Source: JACPRL01 sp035573715 (lineage in GTDB: Bacteria > Acidobacteriota > Terriglobia > Acidiferrales > 2-02-FULL-67-57). From it: a stretch of 64,000 nucleotides of DNA. A model generated the notes under the pieces. It was not told the DNA's origin and did no database searches. It worked only from the letters and a program-made list of their open reading frames with translations. Below, in pieces: positions 8,657 to 16,327 of this stretch; the first letter of the stretch is position 1; every line of letters starts with the position of its first letter. The DNA is taken from assembly GCA_035573715.1 (NCBI GenBank), contig DATLZZ010000007.1:186001-250000 (forward strand), in the 5' to 3' direction. Position numbers and translations under genes: made by a program.

Positions 8657-9616
8657 ATGCGGATTCAAATCGTTTGCCCCGCGCCGGCGGGGTCGCGGTC
8701 GGGGAACCGCATTACGGCGGAGCGCTGGGCGCGGCTGCTGCGCGGGCTGGGCCACCGCGTGCGCATCGCGCAGCGGTCCACCAGCGGGCGCAGCGACCTG
8801 CTGATTGCCCTGCACGCGCGGCGCAGCGCCGAGGCCGTGCTGCGCTTCCGCGCTGCGCACCCCGAGTGCCCGGTTGTGGTGGCGCTCACCGGCACCGACC
8901 TCTATCGCGACCTGCGGCGCAGCCGCAAGGCGCAACGCGCACTCCGCGAGGCCGATCGCCTGGTCGCGCTGCAACCGCGCGCGCTGGACAAGATTCCCGC
9001 GGCGCTGCGACGCAAGGCGCGCGTCATTTACCAATCGGCTGAACCGACACGGAGACGGTCGCCCGCCCCTCCGTTCTTTGATGTCGCGGTGGTCGGCCAC
9101 CTGCGGCGGGTGAAGGACCCGTTTCGGGCGGCGCTCGCCAGCCGGCGGCTGCCGCCGGAGTCGCGGATTCGGATTCTGCACGCGGGCGCGGAGCTGGAGC
9201 CGGGGATGGCGGCGCGAGCGCGGGCTGAGGCACGCCACAACCTGCGCTACCGCTGGCTGGGAGAGCTCACGCCCGCCGCCTCGCGTCGGTTGATTGCGCG
9301 CAGCCGATTGCTCGTGCTCAGCTCGTGGGTGGAGGGCGGCGCCAACGTGATTTCGGAAGCCGTGGTCAGCGGCGTCCCCGTGCTGGCCTCGCGCATCGAA
9401 GGCAATGTGGGTTTGCTCGGCGCCGGCTACGGGGGCTACTTTCCCGCCGGCAACACAGGCGCGCTGGCGCGACTGCTGCGGCGCTCGGAAACCGACGCGC
9501 GCTTCTACGCCCGATTGAAACGACACTGCGCCCGGCTGGCGCCGCAGTTCAACCAGGCACGGGAGCGCGCGGGATGGGAGAAACTGCTCGGCGGGTTGCG
9601 ACGCCGTCAGGTATAA
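8657..9616 (+). CDS. senB: SenB-type glycosyltransferase (probable selenosugar synthase)
   Basis: A 319-residue GT4-like protein. The start chosen is ATG 8657 (MRIQIVCPAPAGSRSGNRITAERWARLLRGLGHRV); the longer frame would run into senA on the other strand. The N-terminal GNRITAxRWA motif is that of the TIGR04348 glycosyltransferase family, since shown to be SenB, which makes a selenosugar from selenophosphate and UDP-GlcNAc. The C-terminal nucleotide-sugar part carries LSSWVEGGANVISEAVVSGVPVLASRIEGNVGLLG. Its head-to-head position with the SenA/EgtB-like gene supports the assignment. With only 25 bp between the two starts, leaders must be very short: TATTAT at 8639-8644 is a possible -10 for senB. 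An ordinary GT4 glycosyltransferase is the alternative. Confidence 0.75.
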   Translation: MRIQIVCPAPAGSRSGNRITAERWARLLRGLGHRVRIAQRSTSGRSDLLIALHARRSAEAVLRFRAAHPECPVVVALTGTDLYRDLRRSRKAQRALREADRLVALQPRALDKIPAALRRKARVIYQSAEPTRRRSPAPPFFDVAVVGHLRRVKDPFRAALASRRLPPESRIRILHAGAELEPGMAARARAEARHNLRYRWLGELTPAASRRLIARSRLLVLSSWVEGGANVISEAVVSGVPVLASRIEGNVGLLGAGYGGYFPAGNTGALARLLRRSETDARFYARLKRHCARLAPQFNQARERAGWEKLLGGLRRRQV

Positions 9617-9693
9617 TGGCAGCGGCGAGGGAGTCGGCAATCTTCTCGCCACACAATCGCAAGGCCCGGGGAGCAGAGGGAGGACTTTTCTTT

Positions 9694-10713
9694 GTGAGCC
9701 GCTCAGCGAAAGCGGTCGCGACAGTGCTGGTTCTCGGGATGGCGGCGGCCGCCACGCTGCTGTGGCGCGACTCGCAGGGGGCGGTCCCGGCGCGCACCTT
9801 CGAGTTCACCTACGTCACCAAAGTGCCCGCGCTGCCGGAGGGCGCACAGAAGCTCCGGCTGTGGATTCCGGTGCCGGAGTCCGATGCCCACCAGGATATC
9901 TCCTCCCTGACCATTGCCAGTCCCGCCGGATACGAACTGCACCGCGACCCGGAGTATCGCAACCTCTATGCCTTCGTGGAAGCGGACCCGAAGCGGCCGA
10001 CGACGCCGTTTGAAGTCAAGATGACGTTTGCCGTGACGCGGCGCGAACACAAGGTGCCGCTGGCCTCGGGAAACGGCAGCGCGCACGCCGCCGAGGTAAC
10101 CCCGGCAGACCTGGAGCGGGCGCTGAGGCCCGACCGGCTGGTACCGACCGACGGGATGATCGCCGCCCTGGCCAAACAGGAAACCCAGGGCCTCACCGAC
10201 CCGCTGGCCAAAGCGCGCGCCATTTACGACTACGTGGTTTCCACGATGAAGTACGACAAGTCCGGCGAAGGCTGGGGCCGCGGTGACGCCCTCTATGCCT
10301 GCAACATCCGCAAAGGCAACTGCACCGACTTTCACGCGCTGTTCATCGGCATGATGCGCGCCGCGGGGATTCCGGCGCGGTTTGAAATCGGCTTCCCGCT
10401 GCCCGAGGGCAAGGCGAGCGGGGAGATTCCCGGCTACCACTGCTGGGCGGTGTTCTATCTCGACGGCGTGGGCTGGGTGCCGGTGGATGCGTCGGAAGCC
10501 TGGAAGAATCCGGCCAAGCGCGACTACTTCTTCGGCGCCCACGACGTAAACCGGGTGCTGTTCAGCCGCGGGCGCGACATCCGCTTCAACCCGGCGCAGG
10601 AGGGCGAGCCGCTGAATTACTTCGTTTATTCCTACGCCGAAGTAGACGGCAAGCCGTTTAAAGACCTGAAGTATCAGTTCTCGTTCCGAGACCTGCCTAC
10701 GAGCGCACGGTAG
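9694..10713 (+). CDS. Transglutaminase-like domain protein, membrane-anchored or exported
   Basis: The start chosen is GTG 9694, preceded by a purine-rich AGGGAGGAC site; the frame is open upstream but that part overlaps senB and has no signal. The product has 339 residues. An N-terminal hydrophobic segment (AKAVATVLVLGMAAAATLLW) serves as signal or anchor. Residues about 40-140 are a beta-rich domain (RTFEFTYVTKVPALPEG). The transglutaminase-like core follows with its Cys-His-Asp triad: Cys in RKGNCTDFHALF, His in GYHCWAVFYL and Asp in GWVPVDASEA. Proteins of this kind in Acidobacteriota are probable periplasmic proteases or cross-linking enzymes; the substrate is unknown. It may be cotranscribed with senB (gap 77 bp), although there is no functional link that I know of. 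Confidence 0.85.
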   Translation: MSRSAKAVATVLVLGMAAAATLLWRDSQGAVPARTFEFTYVTKVPALPEGAQKLRLWIPVPESDAHQDISSLTIASPAGYELHRDPEYRNLYAFVEADPKRPTTPFEVKMTFAVTRREHKVPLASGNGSAHAAEVTPADLERALRPDRLVPTDGMIAALAKQETQGLTDPLAKARAIYDYVVSTMKYDKSGEGWGRGDALYACNIRKGNCTDFHALFIGMMRAAGIPARFEIGFPLPEGKASGEIPGYHCWAVFYLDGVGWVPVDASEAWKNPAKRDYFFGAHDVNRVLFSRGRDIRFNPAQEGEPLNYFVYSYAEVDGKPFKDLKYQFSFRDLPTSAR

Positions 10714-10862
10714 AAGCGCCTCACGCCCTTAAAAGCGTGTTCCTCCGGGTCAGCCGGCCCGCGGTCGATTCGCCCGTCGGAATGAGATGTGTGCGCGCTG
10801 CGCACCCAAGACAGGCAGGAATGCCTGCCTACCGAATTCCTTGGCGCTGCCGAAACGAGGAC

Positions 10863-10882
10863 GGCGGGGCCGAAGCCCCGCC
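10863..10882. repeat. GC-rich palindromic hairpin (REP-like)
   Basis: GGCGGGGC and GCCCCGCC form an 8-bp stem with a CGAA loop in the intergenic region 10,714-10,906. A second hairpin (GGCAGG..CCTGCC) lies just before it at about 10,812-10,828. No T-run follows, so this is not a standard intrinsic terminator. Related GGCGGGG..CCCCGCC hairpins recur near 32,822-32,843 and 35,526-35,547, with a degenerate one near 29,545, so this looks like a dispersed intergenic repeat family. Confidence 0.6.
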
Positions 10883-10906
10883 GGTCTGTCGTTGGTTTGA
10901 AGTCTT

Positions 10907-10963
10907 TTAGAAAATGAACTTCACACCGAACTGAATTTCGCGCGGCTGGCGCGCCTGCCCTCT
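10907..10963 (-). pseudogene. Remnant of the 3' end of an Oar/TonB receptor gene
   Basis: Read on the minus strand this ends QARQPREIQFGVKFIF-stop, almost the same as the last residues of the intact receptor gene just downstream (QARAPREIQLGLKFIF-stop at 10,984-11,031). Homology does not extend further upstream in the same frame. It is therefore a short leftover of a tandem paralogue or of a partial duplication, not a gene. Confidence 0.6.
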
Positions 10964-10983
10964 TCCGCCTGTTCAGGCTAGAA

Positions 10984-13900
10984 CTAGAAAATGAACTTCA
11001 GCCCGAGCTGGATTTCCCGCGGAGCCCGCGCCTGAAGGATCTGCCCGAAGAGCGGGTCGAGCACCGGGAAGAAAATTGGCGGGCCGGAAAACCCGACGTT
11101 CAGCACCTGCCCTCCCTGGCTGTAGGGGAGGCGGAAGTTGGGGTGGTTGAAGAGGTTGAAGACGTCCATCCGGAGCTGGAGGTTGTAGCGCTCGTTCTGG
11201 CCCAGGTAAGTGTTCTTCAGGATGGAGAGGTCGAAGTTGATGATGCCGTCGCCCCGGAAGATGTTCCGTCCCTGCGAGCCGGGAAGGAAGAAAGCGTTGT
11301 TGGTGGGGTCGAAGGCGCTGGTGCCGCCGGCGCAGGTGAGGGTCGGAACCAGATTGCAGCCCACCGGGATGGAGCCGTTGATGGCGCCGTCCGGGTTGCT
11401 GCTCTGGATGTTCGGGTCGCTGACCACGTCGGGCCGCAGAGGAATTCCGAAGAAATCGGTGTAGACGCTGAAGGGTTGGCCGGACTGGATGGTGGTGATC
11501 CCGGCCAGTTGCCAGCCCGAGCCAGCCATGCCCCAGAATCTGGGCACGTCGTAGATGTAGCGGAGGATGAAGCGGTGGGTAACGTCAAAATCGCTCACGC
11601 CCCGCTCACCCTCCAGGTTGGCGGAGTCCTGCGGGAAGATGGGCCGGGTGGTGATGGCGCCATAGCCGGGGCGCAGGCTCAGCGCCGGGTTGCTGGCGGT
11701 GTTGACGGCGGCGAACTGGTCGCAGTTGATGGCGAAGGCGCCGCAGAGGAAGTTGCCGGCGCCGGGCGGGAAGAGAATGGTGGGAACGGTGAGCGAGGAG
11801 GCGTCATCAATCGACTTGGCCCACTGGTAGAACATGCTCAGGGTCAGCCCGCGGAACTGCCGGGTGTCAAACCGGAGTTGCAGGGAGTGGAAATTGGAGT
11901 TGGCGGTGTTCTCCTGGTTGATGATGGTCAGGACATCTTCGGGGTCGAAGGTTGTCCCGGGCGGGAAGGAACCGGAGGTCAAGTTGCTGCCGCCTTGCAA
12001 GCTGCGGGCACAGGAAGCGCCGGCGTTTTCCGAGAAGCGCGGCTCGTCGCAACCCAGGATCAGCCGGTTGCGGGCCAGCTTGTGAGCCACCGCGCCGACG
12101 TAGTCGGCCTCAAACACGGAGTTGCTTCCGACCTGCACCTGGAAGCCGACGCTCCACTGGTGGACGTAGGGGGTGCGGCGCTCGGGATCGATGGCCGCGA
12201 TGGAGAACGGCCCGCGGAGCCAGCACGACCCGGGGATCCCTGCGAAGCAAGTCTGAGCCCCGCTCCCGTCCAGGTCGTAGAGGTTGACCCCGGGGCCGCC
12301 GATGTTGGCGTAGGTGGGGAAGAATCCCGGGCCCGTGACCGGGCCGAAGGTATCGCCCATCTCGATGAACGGGAAGTAGGAGTAGATCTGTTGAACGAAG
12401 GGCGGGTTGTGCAGCATGTTCACGGAGGGTTGGAACGACTCCTGGTCGAAGAAGATGCCGTAGGAGACCCGGATGACGGTCTTGCCCTTGTCCAACGGGT
12501 CCCAGGCCAGGCCGACATGCGGCCCGAAGTTGTTCTTGTCGGTTTCGTAGCCGGCACGGGGCGCGATGAAGGAGGCCGTGCCGAGAGTGACGATCTCATC
12601 CCCCACTTCCACAACCAGGGGCGCTTGGCTGCCCAACGGCCCGAGAAACGGGCTGAGGATCGAGTCGGTGCCGGAACGCATCAGGCAGGCAAACGCCGGG
12701 CAGGCCCCGGGGTAGTGGTTCACTAGGCGGTCGCGGGCCTCGCGCGGAGCCTGATTGAGCTCGTAGCGGAGGCCGAAGTTGACGGTGACGTTCTTGCGGG
12801 CCCGCCAGGTGTCCTGGACAAAGAGGTCGAGCGAATTGGCGGAGAAGCTGCGGTCGAAGCCGCCGCCGGGGACGAAGTCGGTCCCCGGTGAGCCGCCGTT
12901 GAACCCCAGGTCGGCATGGGCGATGGACGCCAGGTCGGGCCTGCCGGTGCCGGCCGCAAAGCCCTCGGTGAAGAAGGTAATCACGCCGCGCGCCAGCCCC
13001 TGGTTGAGAACGTTCAAGCGAGCGTGGCGAATCTCGCCGCCCACCTTCAGAGTGTGGCGGCCATAGATGTAGGAGATGTTATCGGAGAACTGCCAGACAT
13101 TGTTGGCGCGGTTGGTGGGAGAGTCCAGCGGGGCGCCGAAGCGGGCCTGCGGGCCCTGCGCGGTGAAGGAGCCGCCGATGAGCACGGTGGGCATACCGCG
13201 ATCGACGAAGTTGAGGTTGTCGTAGATGGACGACGGATTCAGCGTGTGGTCGAGCGGCAGCGTATCCAGCCGGAAACGGTTCCAGCCGAACCGGAACTCG
13301 TTGAAGAACCGGTCGGTGACCTGGTGCAAGTAGTTGAACCCGAAGTTCTGGTTTCGCCCCTCCACGTCGATCCCGCTGCCCGGATAGTCGGGCGTGGCGT
13401 AGAGCGGCCCGGACTGCACCTGCCGGACGAACTGGATGTTGTACTTGAAGCTCAGGTTCACCCGGTCGCTCACGCGCCCGTCCACCCGCCCCAGAAAGTT
13501 GTCCGAGTTAGTGTGGTTCTCGGACTGCCCCACCGCAAAGGCGGCCGGCCCGTTGACCGGATCGATCAGCGGGAAGCCGCCCGAGCTGGTCACCGTGCTG
13601 GTGGGCACGTTGGGCGCCGGATAGAGATTGAACAGAGTCGCCACCCGGTCCCGGCTCACGTTGCCGCCGCAGCAGGTGCGCGCGAACTGGCTCGGCACCC
13701 ATTCGAACACCGGACGGTCGTTGTCGGCCCGGAAACTTTCCCAGTTGAAGAAGGCGAAGATTTTGTCCTTCTTGATGGGACCGCCGAGGTTGGCGCCGAA
13801 CTGATTCTGGATGAGCGGCGGGGTGCGGCCCCCGTCCCAGTAGGCGGCCACCACCGGGTCGGCCAGCGTCGGAGTGGGGAAAGCGGTGGCGGGGCCCAGC

Positions 13901-14778
13901 ACCACGCGGTTGATGCGGAAGAGGTTGTCCAGGCGGTCGAAGGTGCCGCCGCGCATGACCGAGAGCGTCTGGTTGGCGCTCAGCGCGTCGTTGCGGTGGA
14001 ACAAGAACAGCGTCCCGTGCACGTCGTTCGACCCCGAGCGCGTAACCGAGTTGATTTGCGCGCCGCCGCTGCGGCCGAACTCAGCGGCCGAGGTCGAGGT
14101 CTGCACCCGGAACTCCTGCAAGGCCTCCACCAGTTGGAAGGGCAGCGACTGGTTGACGGCGTAGTCGTTGTTGTCCACGCCGTCGAGCAGAAAGTTGTTC
14201 ATCGTCGCCCGCGCCCCGTTCACCACCAGCGACGCCCCTTCCAGGTTCGAGCCCTGTTCCACCGGGTAGGTGCCGGGAATCAGCAGCGCCAGGTCGAGGA
14301 AGTCGCGGTTGGCCAGCGGCAGCGTGCGCAGGTTGCTGCTGTCAATCACGCCGCCGACGGTCGTGCTCACCAGGTCGAGCCCCACCGTCGGCGCCTCGGG
14401 CGCTTCCTCGGTGATCTCTTGGCCGGGCTGGGTGGCGGCTTGCAGCAGGAAGGGCGGCAGCACCAGCTTGGCCTCCCCCACCTGAATGGTGATGCCGGGG
14501 CGGATGGCGGTGGCGAAGCCGCTGGCTTCAGCCGAGAGCACGTAGTTCTCCCCCGGCGGCACACTGGGAAAGGTGAAGTGGCCGCTGGCGTCGGTCTGGA
14601 CGGTGGCCGAAAAGCCGGTGGCAGCGTTGATCAGCCGCACCGTGGCGCCGGCCACTGGAGCGCCCTTGGGATCAAAGATGTCGCCCGTCACCAGGGCGTT
14701 CTGGGTCACCGCCCACACGGGCAGCCCGACCAGCAGGCCCAGGCAAATCAACACACCAATCTTGCTCGCAGTCTTCAT
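10984..14778 (-). CDS. TonB-dependent receptor of the Oar type with carboxypeptidase-regulatory domain
   Basis: A 1264-residue outer-membrane protein. It has a signal peptide (KIGVLICLGLLVGLPVWA), a carboxypeptidase-regulatory-like beta-sandwich (about 30-115; GDIFDPKGAPVAGATVRLIN), a plug-like region (about 130-260; LVVNGARATMNNFLLDGVDNN) and a long beta-barrel ending in the aromatic QLGLKFIF, the usual C-terminal barrel signal. This is the expanded Oar-like family of Acidobacteriota, thought to take up large substrates or glycans; the ligand cannot be predicted. The start at ATG 14778 has GAGGAG upstream. A promoter lies at 14,830-14,858. The large open frames on the opposite strand are shadows. 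Confidence 0.92.
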   Translation of the reverse strand: MKTASKIGVLICLGLLVGLPVWAVTQNALVTGDIFDPKGAPVAGATVRLINAATGFSATVQTDASGHFTFPSVPPGENYVLSAEASGFATAIRPGITIQVGEAKLVLPPFLLQAATQPGQEITEEAPEAPTVGLDLVSTTVGGVIDSSNLRTLPLANRDFLDLALLIPGTYPVEQGSNLEGASLVVNGARATMNNFLLDGVDNNDYAVNQSLPFQLVEALQEFRVQTSTSAAEFGRSGGAQINSVTRSGSNDVHGTLFLFHRNDALSANQTLSVMRGGTFDRLDNLFRINRVVLGPATAFPTPTLADPVVAAYWDGGRTPPLIQNQFGANLGGPIKKDKIFAFFNWESFRADNDRPVFEWVPSQFARTCCGGNVSRDRVATLFNLYPAPNVPTSTVTSSGGFPLIDPVNGPAAFAVGQSENHTNSDNFLGRVDGRVSDRVNLSFKYNIQFVRQVQSGPLYATPDYPGSGIDVEGRNQNFGFNYLHQVTDRFFNEFRFGWNRFRLDTLPLDHTLNPSSIYDNLNFVDRGMPTVLIGGSFTAQGPQARFGAPLDSPTNRANNVWQFSDNISYIYGRHTLKVGGEIRHARLNVLNQGLARGVITFFTEGFAAGTGRPDLASIAHADLGFNGGSPGTDFVPGGGFDRSFSANSLDLFVQDTWRARKNVTVNFGLRYELNQAPREARDRLVNHYPGACPAFACLMRSGTDSILSPFLGPLGSQAPLVVEVGDEIVTLGTASFIAPRAGYETDKNNFGPHVGLAWDPLDKGKTVIRVSYGIFFDQESFQPSVNMLHNPPFVQQIYSYFPFIEMGDTFGPVTGPGFFPTYANIGGPGVNLYDLDGSGAQTCFAGIPGSCWLRGPFSIAAIDPERRTPYVHQWSVGFQVQVGSNSVFEADYVGAVAHKLARNRLILGCDEPRFSENAGASCARSLQGGSNLTSGSFPPGTTFDPEDVLTIINQENTANSNFHSLQLRFDTRQFRGLTLSMFYQWAKSIDDASSLTVPTILFPPGAGNFLCGAFAINCDQFAAVNTASNPALSLRPGYGAITTRPIFPQDSANLEGERGVSDFDVTHRFILRYIYDVPRFWGMAGSGWQLAGITTIQSGQPFSVYTDFFGIPLRPDVVSDPNIQSSNPDGAINGSIPVGCNLVPTLTCAGGTSAFDPTNNAFFLPGSQGRNIFRGDGIINFDLSILKNTYLGQNERYNLQLRMDVFNLFNHPNFRLPYSQGGQVLNVGFSGPPIFFPVLDPLFGQILQARAPREIQLGLKFIF

Positions 14779-14829
14779 TGAAGCGCTCCTCGCAGCCGTG
14801 GACGTATACGCACCTCTCGACTTGCGGCG

Positions 14830-14858
14830 ATGCTAGCGCGGCAGCCGAGAGGTGTCAA
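14830..14858 (-). promoter_or_regulatory. Promoter of the Oar/TonB receptor gene with flanking inverted repeat
   Basis: On the minus strand TTGACA (14,858-14,853) and TAGCAT (14,835-14,830) are exactly 17 bp apart, about 50 bp before the start codon. A perfect 9-bp inverted repeat (CACCTCTCG at 14,811-14,819 and CGAGAGGTG at 14,846-14,854) brackets the -10 box and touches the -35, as an operator would. A second palindrome, TTCCGG..CCGGAA, lies just upstream at about 14,862-14,882. Confidence 0.7.
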
Positions 14859-14908
14859 GAATTTCCGGTCAAACTGGCCGGAAACCACAGACACACGCAG
14901 CCGGCGCG

Positions 14909-16327
14909 TTATTGGGAGGCGCGGTAGAGGTCGAGGATCTTGGGCGAGACGTAGCGCTCGGGCGGCTTGAAGCCCCGCTGCGCCGACTGCACGGCGCGGA
15001 AGTCGGCCATCGCCAGCTCTTTCTGCTGAGTTTCTTTTTCGCCGGAGAGGAAGAAGCGGGTGGAGTGGGTGGCGCCGCGGAAGAAGTAGGCCAGGCCGCG
15101 CTTGCGGCCGTTCTTCTCGAGATAGCTCGACAGTTGTTTTTCGGCGTCGTCCCACTTGCCGTCGAAAAACGCTTGCAGGCCGGCGCGGAGGAGCTGGTCG
15201 GATTCGGCCTCGATGGCCTGTTCGAGCAGGCGGCGAACCTCGCGGTTGGACGCGTCGAGTGCTTCCGCCACCCGCAGCCTTTCGATGGCTTGGGAGTAAT
15301 TCCTGGCGGCCAGCGCGGTACGGGCCTCCTCGGTCAGCCGCGCCACCGCTTTCTGCGGCGACTCGCCCGCTTGCTTGGCGGCTTCCACCTGCCTCTTCAA
15401 CGCCTCTTCGGCTCTGACCGCTTCGTCAATCCGTTGCAGGTAGCGGTCGGCCTCGCCCCGGCGCGGCCCGTTCATCGCCAAGACCTGCTGGAAAGCGGAG
15501 CGGGCGCCGGTCCAGTCCTTGCGGTCGAACTTGCGCACCGCGTCCTGGAAGGCGTTGTCCTCCTCCTGGCGGGAGCGCAGCGTGGAATCGATTTCGCGCA
15601 GGTAGCGCTCGGCGTCGCTCTTGCGCTTGCCGTTCATTCCCACGACGTCCTGGAAGCGGGAGCGGGCGGTGGAGAGGTCGCCGCCGTTGAAGGCGGAAAC
15701 GGCGGAGTTGAAGGCGGACTCTTCCGCATGCGCAGCGGCCGCGGCGGCGCCCGCGGCCTTGGCGCGGTCTTCGAGTTGCCTCAGGTTGGCGCGCGCTTCG
15801 GCGGCGTGGGCGCCGCCGAGCTGGATGACTTCCTCGAAGCGGCGGCGGGCGTCAGCGTCCTTACCTTCGTTCATCAGGCGCACGGCGTCCTGGTAGAGTT
15901 TTTCCTCCTTGTCGCGGTCCTCCAGCTCCTTGAGGTAGCGGGCAATCTGGGTGCGGTACTTGGGCGACTTGAGGTTGAGCGCCTGGGCCTGCTGGAATTT
16001 CTGCCGGGCGTCGTCGGGACGGCCGGCGTTCATCAGGTCCACGCCTTCCTTGTAGAGCTTCTCTTCCATCGCGTAGACGCTCTGGATGGTCTGGGCGCAG
16101 ACCTTGAGGTAGAGGCTGGCGACATCCTTGTAGCCGGGCTTCTCCTTTTCAATCTGCTGGAAGGTTTCGCAGGCGTCTTCCACCTTGGCGCTGTTGAACA
16201 GCGATTTGGCGCGCTCGTAGCGCTGGTCGAGCGTCTCCTGAGCCAGGAGCGGCGGGGCCAAGGCGGTCGCCAGCAGCAACGCGAATCCAATCCTAATACT
16301 GCTTGAGCAGGTCATCCACCACCGCAT
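14909..16327 (-). CDS. Exported tetratricopeptide-like repeat protein
   Basis: A 472-residue protein with a signal peptide (IRIGFALLLATALAPPLLAQ) followed by about seven helix-turn-helix repeats of 55-70 residues. Each contains a pattern such as LYKEGVDLMNAGRPDDARQKFQQAQALN or DAVRKFDRKDWTGARSAFQQVLAMN. It is rich in Ala, Arg, Glu and Gln. No catalytic motif is present, so it is a probable periplasmic scaffold. The start overlaps the 3' end of the kinase gene by 35 bp (ATG 16327; ATG 16315 is an alternative), so the two are cotranscribed. The repeats resemble those in the kinase C-terminal half, which suggests that both bind related partners. Confidence 0.8.
   Translation of the reverse strand: MRWWMTCSSSIRIGFALLLATALAPPLLAQETLDQRYERAKSLFNSAKVEDACETFQQIEKEKPGYKDVASLYLKVCAQTIQSVYAMEEKLYKEGVDLMNAGRPDDARQKFQQAQALNLKSPKYRTQIARYLKELEDRDKEEKLYQDAVRLMNEGKDADARRRFEEVIQLGGAHAAEARANLRQLEDRAKAAGAAAAAAHAEESAFNSAVSAFNGGDLSTARSRFQDVVGMNGKRKSDAERYLREIDSTLRSRQEEDNAFQDAVRKFDRKDWTGARSAFQQVLAMNGPRRGEADRYLQRIDEAVRAEEALKRQVEAAKQAGESPQKAVARLTEEARTALAARNYSQAIERLRVAEALDASNREVRRLLEQAIEAESDQLLRAGLQAFFDGKWDDAEKQLSSYLEKNGRKRGLAYFFRGATHSTRFFLSGEKETQQKELAMADFRAVQSAQRGFKPPERYVSPKILDLYRASQ

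Noticed and set aside
11143..12726. Long plus-strand open frame opposite the Oar receptor
   Set aside because: It is antisense to a well-recognised protein, has skewed Gly/Val/Glu content and no domain; high GC makes such shadows common.
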